From the NCBI GenBank assembly GCA_036310845.1, contig JAXJRB010000145.1:1-5238 (forward strand): a stretch of 5,238 nt of DNA, read 5' to 3'. Shown here one piece after another: positions 1 through 5,119 of the stretch. Source of the stretch: COE1 sp036310845 (lineage in GTDB: Bacteria > Bacillota > Clostridia > Lachnospirales > Lachnospiraceae). Position 1 is the stretch's first letter. Each line of letters begins with the position of its first letter. The translations under genes were made by a program, and so were the position numbers. Under the pieces are notes generated by a model, which saw only the letters and a program-made list of their open reading frames with translations, ran no database searches and was not told the DNA's origin.

Positions 1-399
1 GCAAAGGACGTAAGGCTGGCAAATGCAGAACTGATTATTACATCGCCTTTTGGACGAACTTTGCATAGTGCAGCAATTTTGTCCAAAGAGTTAAATATAG
101 ATATGAAGGTTGAAACGGATTTACATGAATGGTTAGCAGATGCAGTTTCATATGATTTTTTACCGGATGATATTGCGGAAAAATCGTATAAAGCCTTAAG
201 TGAGAATGAAGGCCGACATCCGATAGGAGAAACATGCTTATGGGAATCTGCGGAGCAGATGAAAAAACGTGTTATGAAAGTTTTGGATAAATATAAGAAT
301 TTTGATTCGGTGATTGTTGTTTGCCATGGAACACTAATGCAGTATGTTCTAGGGATACCACATCCTGAAAATGGGCAGATTGAAGTGTTAGCATATTGA
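1..399 (+). CDS. Histidine phosphatase family protein (phosphoglycerate mutase-like), 5' end missing
   Basis: The frame is open from base 1 to a TGA at 397-399, giving 132 residues of a protein that normally has about 190-200. The N-terminal RHG motif with the phospho-accepting histidine lies outside the window. Visible family marks are ITSPFGRTLHSAAILSKEL near residues 13-31, where the arginine contacts phosphate and the segment matches the usual 'SSPxxRAxQTA' block. A second mark is VIVVCHGTLMQ near 103-113, which carries the second catalytic histidine. The family removes phosphate from small molecules or proteins in the cytosol; the substrate cannot be read from this sequence. The C-terminus looks natural rather than cut. 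The stop is followed at once by an SD-like AGGGAGG (401-407) with no gene after it. The internal TTG at 61 is not the real start, because homology continues upstream of it. Confidence 0.85.
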   Translation, partial: AKDVRLANAELIITSPFGRTLHSAAILSKELNIDMKVETDLHEWLADAVSYDFLPDDIAEKSYKALSENEGRHPIGETCLWESAEQMKKRVMKVLDKYKNFDSVIVVCHGTLMQYVLGIPHPENGQIEVLAY

Positions 400-400
400 C

Positions 401-407
401 AGGGAGG
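401..407 (+). promoter_or_regulatory. Orphan Shine-Dalgarno after the phosphatase
   Basis: AGGGAGG lies one base after the phosphatase stop. No ATG, GTG or TTG follows within 5-12 bases; the nearest (TTG at 430, ATG at 433) open only very short frames. The repeat shared with 5120 begins at 412, five bases after this motif. The simplest reading is that a native downstream gene began here and was displaced by whatever starts at 412. Confidence 0.45.
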
Positions 408-413
408 AAACTT

Positions 414-441
414 TCAGTACTACGCTCTGTTGATGTGCTGA
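414..441 (+). other. Candidate recombination site (dif-like 11-6-11 inverted repeat)
   Basis: Arm 414-424 (TCAGTACTACG) and the reverse complement of 431-441 (TCAGCACATCA) agree at 7 of 11 positions, including TCAG and AC, around a 6-bp centre CTCTGT. The 28-bp length and 11-6-11 spacing are those of Xer/dif sites, although the bases do not resemble the E. coli or Bacillus dif consensus. Identity between the two window copies starts 2 bp outside the left arm. That is the expected pattern if strands were exchanged here by the adjacent recombinase. The arms are imperfect, so this is a hypothesis. Confidence 0.4.
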
Positions 442-458
442 TTTTTCTGCGATATACT
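430..458 (+). promoter_or_regulatory. Sigma-A-type promoter of the recombinase gene
   Basis: A -35 TTGATG (430-435) and a -10 TATACT (453-458) are separated by 17 bp. Transcription should start near 464-466, so the leader would be only about 16-18 bases and begin at the RBS. The -35 overlaps the right arm of the candidate recombination site and the -10 lies inside the left arm of the 453-476 palindrome. Bound recombinase could therefore influence its own transcription (inference). Confidence 0.7.
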
Positions 459-476
459 CCTTCAAAAAGGAGTGTA
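453..476 (+). promoter_or_regulatory. Palindrome over -10, start site and RBS of the recombinase
   Basis: Arms TATACTCCTT (453-462) and AAGGAGTGTA (467-476) pair over 10 bp, with one G-U in RNA and a CAAA loop. The right arm contains the Shine-Dalgarno AAGGAG (467-472), nine bases before the ATG. The predicted mRNA from the local promoter starts inside the palindrome and lacks the left arm, so its RBS is free. A read-through transcript from upstream would carry both arms and hide the RBS. As DNA, the palindrome could also be an operator. Confidence 0.65.
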
Positions 477-481
477 CTCTT

Positions 482-1453
482 ATGGGTAGAGAAATTTATG
501 ACATCATCAATGACATGGCAGAAGTATTAAATGCATTGCAGATGCAGAAACTACAAGAGGTGTTGGTAAAACGGTTATCTGAAAATACTGTATCGGATTA
601 TTTGCAGACCACGAATGAGGAATTTCTAGATAGGTTTTTAACTGCGAAACATTTAGAAGGGTGTTCTGATAAAACGACACGCTACTATAGATGTAATATT
701 GAAAAGATGTTGGATACAATAAATATTTCGGTCATAAAGATAACGACCGAGATGCTACGAAAATATCTTGTAGAGTATCAAATAATAAATAATTGTGGAA
801 AGGTAACTATTGATAATATTCGTAGAAGCCTTTCCACTTTCTTTTCATGGTTAGAGGAAGAAGATTATATTATAAAAAGTCCGATGGAAAGAATTCATAA
901 GGTGAAGACGGCTATTATTGTGAAAGACACCATTTCGGATGAGAAAGTTGAAATTCTCAGAGATAATTGTAATAATCTTCGTGATAGGGCGATGATTGAT
1001 TTTCTGCTTTCGACAGGAATCAGAGTGGGTGAATTGGTAAGGCTTAACATTGAAGATATAGATTTTTCTGAGCGAGAATGTGTAGTTTATGGTAAAGGAG
1101 ATAAAGAGAGAAAAGCATATTTTGATACTAAGACAAAAATTCATTTGTTGAATTATATTGAATCAAGGACAGATAATAATATTGCATTATTTGTGTCGTT
1201 AAACCAACCACACAGTAGACTAACTGAAAGCGGAGTGGAATTACGATTACGCGAGATGGGGAAGAAGTCAGGTGTGGAAAAAGTTCATCCACATAAATTT
1301 AGAAGAACTATGGCAACCAGAGCGATTGAAAAGGGAATGCCTATAGAGCAAGTACAGAAGATACTAGGACATGAACAGATAGATACAACACTAAGATATG
1401 CTATGGTAAACCAAAATAATGTTAAATTGTCGCACAGAAAATATATATCATAG
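482..1453 (+). CDS. Tyrosine recombinase / integrase (XerC/D-like)
   Basis: This 323-residue protein is a complete site-specific tyrosine recombinase, which cuts and rejoins DNA at short paired sites through a covalent 3'-phosphotyrosine. The N-terminal SAM-like core-binding domain spans about residues 44-126 and the catalytic domain about 150-318. Catalytic residues are visible in order: R181 in STGIRVGEL, K205 in the beta-hairpin GKGDKER, H271 and R274 in HPHKFRR, H297 in LGHEQ, and nucleophile Y306 in TTLRYAMV. The extra N-terminal helix of about 40 residues, starting MGREIYDIINDMAEVL, is typical of a Xer-like family frequent in gut Clostridia. The ATG has AAGGAG nine bases upstream. The stop is immediately followed by the toxin-antitoxin promoter, with no terminator between. 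A second copy of its start begins at 5190. It is the best candidate to act on the site at 414-441. Confidence 0.93.
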   Translation: MGREIYDIINDMAEVLNALQMQKLQEVLVKRLSENTVSDYLQTTNEEFLDRFLTAKHLEGCSDKTTRYYRCNIEKMLDTINISVIKITTEMLRKYLVEYQIINNCGKVTIDNIRRSLSTFFSWLEEEDYIIKSPMERIHKVKTAIIVKDTISDEKVEILRDNCNNLRDRAMIDFLLSTGIRVGELVRLNIEDIDFSERECVVYGKGDKERKAYFDTKTKIHLLNYIESRTDNNIALFVSLNQPHSRLTESGVELRLREMGKKSGVEKVHPHKFRRTMATRAIEKGMPIEQVQKILGHEQIDTTLRYAMVNQNNVKLSHRKYIS

Positions 1454-1454
1454 A

Positions 1455-1483
1455 TTGACTTGTAACGCAATTTGCGTTACAAT
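1455..1483 (+). promoter_or_regulatory. Promoter of the toxin-antitoxin operon
   Basis: A -35 TTGACT (1455-1460) and a -10 TACAAT (1478-1483) are separated by 17 bp. Transcription should begin near 1490, giving a very short leader before the GGAGGTG RBS at 1494-1500. The -35 starts two bases after the recombinase stop codon, so the operon can be expressed independently of the recombinase. Confidence 0.8.
1460..1482 (+). promoter_or_regulatory. 23-bp perfect palindromic operator
   Basis: Eleven-base arms TTGTAACGCAA (1460-1470) and TTGCGTTACAA (1472-1482) are perfect inverted repeats around a single T. They fill the -35 to -10 spacer and overlap both promoter elements. Antitoxins of the RelB/DinJ class, alone or bound to toxin, repress their own promoters through palindromes placed like this. 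Binding by the encoded antitoxin is inferred from position. Confidence 0.75.
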
Positions 1484-1506
1484 AAAGAAAAATGGAGGTG
1501 CATATA

Positions 1507-1809
1507 ATGGGAAAAACAGCAACATTAAATTTAAGAGTGAATCCGGATGTGAAAGAAAATGCAGAAAGTGTGTTAGCACAATTAGGAATACCAATGGCTA
1601 CAGCAATAGATATGTACTTAAAACAAATATCATTGGTTGGTGGAATTCCATTTTCTGTAGTTTTACCTAAAACTGCTAGTACAGTAAATACAGAGTTGAT
1701 GTCTGCGGAAGAGATACATCGAAAACTGAAAAAAGGTTATGCAGATATAGAAAAAGGAAATGTTGAAGATGCAGCAAGTGCGTTTGCAGCATTTAGAGAG
1801 AGGCACTAA
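1507..1809 (+). CDS. relB: RelB/DinJ-family antitoxin
   Basis: This 100-residue protein begins MGKTATLNLRVNPDVKENAESVLAQLGIPMATAIDMYL, the ribbon-helix-helix pattern of RelB/DinJ antitoxins: a beta strand (TATLNLRV) followed by two helices, residues 3 to about 45. The motif 'GIPFSV' after the fold is also typical. The C-terminal part, residues 55-100, is charged and probably wraps the toxin. It should neutralise the toxin in the cytosol and repress the operon at the upstream palindrome. I chose the ATG at 1507 because GGAGGTG at 1494-1500 sits six bases before it; the in-frame ATG at 1492 overlaps that RBS. The stop overlaps the toxin start by one base (TAATG), indicating translational coupling. 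Confidence 0.88.
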   Translation: MGKTATLNLRVNPDVKENAESVLAQLGIPMATAIDMYLKQISLVGGIPFSVVLPKTASTVNTELMSAEEIHRKLKKGYADIEKGNVEDAASAFAAFRERH

Positions 1810-2117
1810 TGGAACAATACAAGGTAGAAATTACAAAAGAAGCATTACAGGATATGGAAGATATGTATAATTATATTGCGTTAGAACTACTTTCGCCTGA
1901 GAATGCAATGGGGCAATACAATCGGATTGCTGATGAAATATTAACCTTGGATACATTTCCACAGCGTTATAGGATTATGGATTCGGAACCAGAAAAGCAG
2001 ATGGAACTACGACGAATGATAGTGGATAATTATTCTGTATTTTATACGATTCGTGCGGATAAAGTTATTGTAACTGATGTTTTATATACTGCATCGGATA
2101 TTGAAGTGCGACTTTGA
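1809..2117 (+). CDS. relE: RelE/ParE-family toxin
   Basis: This 102-residue protein has the RelE/ParE pattern: an N-terminal strand YKVEITKEALQDMEDMYNYI, a helical middle with YNRIADEILTLDTFPQRY, and C-terminal strands LRRMIVDNYSVFYTIRADKVIVTDVLYTASD. The 'R..xVxNYxVFYxI' block is diagnostic. RelE-type members cleave mRNA on the ribosome and ParE-type members poison gyrase; sequence alone does not settle which applies here. The start overlaps the antitoxin stop by one base. The gene appears intact. Directly after its stop, at about 2118-2133, lies the broken end of the remnant recombinase, so this is also a rearrangement junction. Confidence 0.85.
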   Translation: MEQYKVEITKEALQDMEDMYNYIALELLSPENAMGQYNRIADEILTLDTFPQRYRIMDSEPEKQMELRRMIVDNYSVFYTIRADKVIVTDVLYTASDIEVRL

Positions 2118-2132
2118 GGTGTGTAATTTTAC

Positions 2133-2735
2133 GAAAGCATGCCGTAAGGTGTGTGAAGAGATATGTTTGCTAATCCCGGCTTTTTTGCAAGTGTTTCTAA
2201 GGTATTGTTGAACAGCTGACTGCGTAATACGATTGTGTGGCGCATTCTTTTGGATGAATAAAGCATGTATTGGCTTATTGTAAGCGAACCAATACTCGGT
2301 CAGGATATCCAGTGACTTCTGGGAAAGAATCGTATACCGATCAATGCGAGACTTTGATTTTCGCACATGCACTGTCATATTTCTTCTGGAAATATCGCAA
2401 TAATCTAAAGATACCGCTTCAGAGACACGAAGTCCGGAGCCATACAATAGTGATAGAATAGCCTTGTATTTAATATTAACCACAAAGCTTAATAAATGAT
2501 TTATTTCTTCGAGAGACAGAATGGTTGGAAGGTGATAATCCTCTTTCATACGGGGAATAACATCATCATCCCAGGGGGGGTGTAAAACCCTGCGGAAAAA
2601 GAAATGAATTGCTGAGTTGTAGTGATTCAGCGTGGTTGCAGCAATTGATTCCTGCTTGTAGGTTTTGGTAGAACTGTCTGCCAGGTTACGAAGCTTTGCT
2701 TCAATTAATAATTGTTCAATATATGATTCGTACAT
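2133..2735 (-). pseudogene. Remnant of a second XerD-like tyrosine recombinase
   Basis: Read on the minus strand from ATG at 2735, with GGAGGG five bases upstream (2741-2746), the sequence starts MYESYIEQLLIEAKLRNLADS. This is the core-binding domain of a XerD-like recombinase of a type often seen beside transposase genes in gut Firmicutes. It is damaged in two ways. About 30 residues appear to be missing between KTYKQ (residue 28) and ATTLNHYN (33-40). Homology also stops after HTLRHAF (195-201), so the catalytic C-terminal H and Y are absent. The first Arg (GLRVSEA, R103), a hairpin Lys (near 126-128) and H195/R198 remain. After about 2133 the frame runs into unrelated DNA beside relE and stops at 2082. 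It should be inactive. It differs from the 482-1453 recombinase and is in opposite orientation. The deletion size is estimated from memory of the family. Confidence 0.85.
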
Positions 2736-2810
2736 AAATACCCTCCGTAAAATAAATGAAATGTTAATTCGATTCACATATCTTTACGGTGGTGCATTTG
2801 CAAAATAAAA

Positions 2811-2850
2811 CTGCGCCATAGCCTTCGCAGGCCATCGCGCAGCGATTTTT
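2811..2850 (+). terminator. GC-rich hairpin followed by a T-run (terminator-like)
   Basis: Arms 2811-2823 (CTGCGCCATAGCC) and 2830-2842 (GGCCATCGCGCAG) pair at 11 of 13 positions around a TTCGCA loop and are followed by CGATTTTT. The left side is preceded by AAAATAAAA, so it looks terminator-like on both strands. Only about 10 bases separate it from the next gene's RBS, leaving no room for a promoter after it. It could therefore be a leader hairpin, a mobile-element end or a dispersed repeat instead. Apart from this hairpin, the 139-bp gap (2736-2874) holds only the minus-strand RBS of the remnant, a weak inverted pair CCGTAAA/TTTACGG (2745-2751, 2783-2789), and the RBS of the next gene. Confidence 0.5.
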
Positions 2851-2874
2851 ATTTGAATTTGGAGGTGAGTTTTA

Positions 2875-3315
2875 ATGCAAGATATAATTGCAAAATTAAC
2901 AGCAAAAGATGATAAATATGCTTGTGCCATTGCTGATAAAATCATATCCGAAAGTCAAGATACTGATAAATGGTATGAATTTTTTGATGCGTTTGCGTCC
3001 CTGCTTAACCATCCAAAGTCATTAGTAAGAAATCGTGTGTTGTATATTCTTTCTGCTAATGCACAGTGGGACGATGAAAATCGTTTTGATGCAATAATAT
3101 CAGAGTATCTTTCCTATGTTACGGACGATAAGCCGATTACTGCGAGACAATGTATAAATGCTCTTGCACAGGTGGGAGTGGCAAAGCCACAATATATTCC
3201 GAGAATATTATTATGTTTTCAAGAAGCCGATTTATCAAAGTATAAGGACAGTATGCGTCCGCTGATTGAACGAGATATGACGGAAACTAAAAAAGCATTG
3301 ATAGAGCAACTTTGA
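2875..3315 (+). CDS. Small HEAT-like helical protein ('SufBD protein' type), function unknown
   Basis: This 146-residue, all-helical protein has GGAGGTGAG at 2861-2869 before its ATG. It resembles short Clostridial proteins labelled 'SufBD protein', although it lacks the Fe-S assembly domain of SufB or SufD, so that label should not be read as a function. The middle section resembles paired HEAT-type helices: DKWYEFFDAFASLLNHPKSLVRNRVLYILSANA near 37-69, and DDKPITARQCINALAQVGVAKPQYIPRIL near 83-111. The C-terminal SKYKDSMRPLIERDMTE is a recurrent family signature. No signal peptide or membrane segment is seen. It is the first gene of the plus-strand run 2875-5111, ending 29 bases before the AraC gene. 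A scaffold or protein-binding role is only a guess. Confidence 0.7.
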   Translation: MQDIIAKLTAKDDKYACAIADKIISESQDTDKWYEFFDAFASLLNHPKSLVRNRVLYILSANAQWDDENRFDAIISEYLSYVTDDKPITARQCINALAQVGVAKPQYIPRILLCFQEADLSKYKDSMRPLIERDMTETKKALIEQL

Positions 3316-3327
3316 ATTTGTAGAGGT
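3315..3327 (+). repeat. 13-bp direct repeat at gene start, copy 1
   Basis: AATTTGTAGAGGT here is repeated exactly at 4587-4599. Both copies begin at or beside a stop codon and carry the AGAGG Shine-Dalgarno of the following gene (AraC regulator here, GNAT there). It may reflect duplication of a translation start region or chance convergence in AT-rich leaders. Confidence 0.6.
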
Positions 3328-3344
3328 GAAAAATTATAACTAAG

Positions 3345-4079
3345 ATGTATGAGGCAGGAAATCATTTATTAGTATGTGCAGAGTACTCAGACCCTGAATT
3401 GCATAAGCATAATGCAGCACATATTATGATTTCTTTAGATGATAAAATAGATATAATGACGAGAAGTGAAAGGAAAAAGTGCCATGGAATTGTAATTCCA
3501 TCAGGGGTAGAACATACTGCTAATACAGATAAGAATAAGGTGTTAATATTTTTGTTTGATAATACAACTACTATTGCAAAGCAGATAAAAAACCTAGCCA
3601 TATTATCAGATGAAGCAGTAAATGAAGTTATAAAGGCATATTATTGTTTTGAGAACGGTGACAAATCAAATTCTTGTTACAGAGAATTTATAGAGTGTGT
3701 TTATAAGTGTGCAAATTTAAGTATAGTAGAAAATATAGTTCTAGATAATAGAATAAAGTCTGCGATAACATATATACAATCAAACTTACATGAGCAAATA
3801 ACTTGTAGTGATGTGGCAAACCATATTTTCTTATCAGAGGGAAGATTTTCTCATTTGTTCAAGGAACAGGTAGGAATGACATTCTCTGCTTATCTTATTT
3901 ATCAGCGAATTATGAAAACTTATACTGAAATAATAAATGGTAAATCTATAACTGAGGCATCTATTGAAGCGGGATTTTCAAGTTCAACTCATTTTGCTGA
4001 AACGAATAAAAGAATTTTTGGATTATCTGCAAGTGCTATAAAAAAAGATCTTATTTTTTACAAGATAGCAGAAATATGA
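3345..4079 (+). CDS. AraC-family transcriptional regulator with cupin N-terminus
   Basis: This protein has 244 residues from the first ATG. The N-terminal half is a cupin-like sensor: ELHKHNAAHIMISLDD near 18-33 holds the metal/ligand-type histidines, and GIVIPSGVEHTAN near 48-60 is the second cupin block. The C-terminal half is an AraC/XylS DNA-binding domain with two helix-turn-helices, near 152-172 (ITCSDVANHIFLSEGRFSHLF) and 202-222 (ITEASIEAGFSSSTHFAETNK), ending in KRIFGLSAS where many members have 'RRxxGxSP'. The only good SD, AGAGG (3322-3326), is 18 bases from this ATG but 9 from an in-frame ATA at 3336. An ancestral start there may have decayed, or a non-standard start may be used. 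The flavodoxin gene follows 59 bases downstream and is the obvious candidate target, by proximity only. Confidence 0.88.
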   Translation: MYEAGNHLLVCAEYSDPELHKHNAAHIMISLDDKIDIMTRSERKKCHGIVIPSGVEHTANTDKNKVLIFLFDNTTTIAKQIKNLAILSDEAVNEVIKAYYCFENGDKSNSCYREFIECVYKCANLSIVENIVLDNRIKSAITYIQSNLHEQITCSDVANHIFLSEGRFSHLFKEQVGMTFSAYLIYQRIMKTYTEIINGKSITEASIEAGFSSSTHFAETNKRIFGLSASAIKKDLIFYKIAEI

Positions 4080-4104
4080 AAGTAATACATAATGACTTAC
4101 GATA

Positions 4105-4123
4105 AATTAATCATAGATTAATT
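4105..4123 (+). promoter_or_regulatory. 19-bp palindrome upstream of the flavodoxin gene
   Basis: AATTAATC (4105-4112) and GATTAATT (4116-4123) are perfect inverted repeats around ATA, ending just before the RBS AAGGGAG (4125-4131) of the flavodoxin gene. It could be an operator in the 59-bp gap after the AraC gene. AraC proteins usually bind direct repeats, so another dimeric regulator is as likely. I found no convincing promoter with standard spacing here. In AT-rich DNA such a palindrome carries modest weight. Confidence 0.45.
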
Positions 4124-4138
4124 GAAGGGAGTCAAAAA

Positions 4139-4588
4139 ATGAAAAAAGCGATACTAATATATGCTTCAAAACATCATGGAAATACATATAAATTGGCAAA
4201 AGCAATTTCAGAAAAATATGAAATTGCAATGATTGATGCCACGAAAGAATCTATTGTTGATTTACAGGAATATGAGGTAATTGGATTCGCATCAGGAATA
4301 GATTTTGGAAAGTTTTATGAAGAAATCGAGAATTTTGCAGAAGCAAATTTGCCAATAAAAAAGGAAGTGTTTCTTTTATACACATGTGCAATGGAAAGAA
4401 AAGGATTTACAAATTCTATAAGAGAAATAGCATTAAAAAAAGATGCAATTATTTTAGGGGAATATGGTTGTAAAGGATATAATACATATGGACCATGGAA
4501 GGTTATTGGTGGGATGAATAAAAAACATCCAACTGAAGTTGAAGTAAAGTCAGCAGTTGAATTTTTTGATAAAATATATGGGCTTTAA
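4139..4588 (+). CDS. Flavodoxin-like FMN-binding protein
   Basis: This 149-residue protein is close to the usual flavodoxin length. It begins with the beta-strand/phosphate loop AILIYASKHHGNTYKLAKAI (residues 4-23). There, SKHHGNT stands for the FMN-phosphate-binding loop, commonly T/S-x-T-G-N-T; the HHGNT variant is typical of the 'flavodoxin family protein' group in Clostridia. A second strand EVIGFASGIDFGKFYEEI and a third VFLLYTCAMERKGFTNSI follow. Near the end, GCKGYNTYGPWKVIGGMNKKHPTEVEV is a recognisable family block. It should be a cytosolic one- or two-electron carrier or oxidoreductase; the partner is unknown. The RBS AAGGGAG lies seven bases before the ATG. Its neighbours are an AraC regulator upstream and a GNAT acetyltransferase 17 bases downstream, probably co-transcribed with it. 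Confidence 0.87.
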   Translation: MKKAILIYASKHHGNTYKLAKAISEKYEIAMIDATKESIVDLQEYEVIGFASGIDFGKFYEEIENFAEANLPIKKEVFLLYTCAMERKGFTNSIREIALKKDAIILGEYGCKGYNTYGPWKVIGGMNKKHPTEVEVKSAVEFFDKIYGL

Positions 4589-4599
4589 TTTGTAGAGGT
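4587..4599 (+). repeat. 13-bp direct repeat at gene start, copy 2
   Basis: Exact copy of 3315-3327 (AATTTGTAGAGGT). Its AGAGG (4594-4598) is the Shine-Dalgarno for the ATG at 4606, seven bases away. This supports 4606 as the true start of the acetyltransferase. Confidence 0.6.
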
Positions 4600-4605
4600 T
4601 TTCTA

Positions 4606-5111
4606 ATGAAAAAAATAGATATAAAAAAGATTTCAAAAAGATATTCTGTAAGAAAACTTAATTTAAATGATGTACAAATGATTTATACATTTTGCAAAAA
4701 AATACACAGTATTATAAATATTGTGGCAAAGAGCTTTCTATTGAGCTAATAGAGAAAGATTTAGAAATTACTCCTCCAGGAATTTCGCTTGAACAAAAGT
4801 ACTATGTTGGTTTTTGGGATAATGATAAGATCGTTGCAGTAATGGATTTAGTAAATGGATATCCAACTTATGATTATGTGTATATTGGATTTTTTATGAT
4901 GGAATGTGAATTACAAGGGAATGGAATTGGTAGTAAAATAGTTTCTGAATTACTTGAATATTTATCTGAGCAAGGATTTCAAAAATGCCAATTAGGAATA
5001 GATAAGAATAATCCTCAATCAAATCATTTTTGGAGAAAAAATGGTTTTGAAGTAATTAAGGAAGTAGAGATAGAAGAAGGAATTATTTTAGCGGCAGAGA
5101 AACAATTATAA
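4606..5111 (+). pseudogene. GNAT-family N-acetyltransferase, frameshifted in an A7 run
   Basis: Translation from ATG 4606 gives MKKIDIKKISKRYSVRKLNL and continues to FCKK at codon 32, then leaves the family pattern and stops 16 codons later. The rest of the protein is in the -1 frame, from NTQYYKYCGKEL (4701) to TAA 5109-5111. One extra A in the A7 run at 4696-4702, or a -1 ribosomal slip on AAA AAA, joins the halves into a 168-residue protein of normal GNAT length. The acetyl-CoA-binding motif A is clear (LQGNGIGSKIVSELLEYL), and the C-terminal FWRKNGFEVIKE block is typical. GNATs move an acetyl group from acetyl-CoA to an amine; the substrate is unknown. It could be a true pseudogene, a phase-variable or slippage-read gene, or a sequencing error. 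A TTG at 4692 is not a credible start, since it lies within conserved sequence and lacks an RBS. Confidence 0.82.
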
Positions 5112-5119
5112 TTTACAAA

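Larger units (their letters stand above)
412..530 (+). repeat. 119-bp direct repeat, copy 1
   Basis: Bases 412-530 are identical to 5120-5238. Position 411 (C) differs from 5119 (A), and sequence further out is unrelated apart from chance matches. The repeat holds a dif-like inverted repeat, a promoter, a palindrome, an RBS and the first 16 codons of the recombinase. Copy 2 ends at the window edge, so the true repeat may be longer. The offset of 4708 bp is the period of the putative unit. Confidence 0.97.

Noticed and set aside
453..476. The palindrome as a rho-independent terminator for the phosphatase
   Set aside because: No T-run follows the stem, and it contains the recombinase -10 and RBS; a regulatory role fits better.
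412..530. CRISPR or short tandem repeat array
   Set aside because: Only two copies 4.7 kb apart, containing coding sequence; no spacer-like periodicity anywhere in the window.
507..1144. Minus-strand open frames within the recombinase gene
   Set aside because: They lie antisense to an intact, family-matching gene and have no domain signals.
1492..1506. Upstream ATG at 1492 as antitoxin start
   Set aside because: This ATG overlaps the GGAGGTG that serves the ATG at 1507, and no SD precedes it.
1419..1670. Plus-strand open frame crossing the recombinase end and the antitoxin start
   Set aside because: It is a shadow in another frame of two well-supported genes and spans the toxin-antitoxin promoter; no recognisable protein features.
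2270..2461. Plus-strand open frame opposite the remnant recombinase
   Set aside because: It is antisense to recognisable recombinase sequence and has no RBS or family features.
2745..2789. Inverted pair CCGTAAA / TTTACGG as element ends
   Set aside because: Only 7 bp, 31 bp apart, with no target duplication or matching partner elsewhere; likely chance.
4692..5111. Acetyltransferase starting at TTG 4692
   Set aside because: It lacks an RBS, and conserved GNAT sequence continues upstream in another frame from ATG 4606, which has a good RBS. A frameshift explains the data better.
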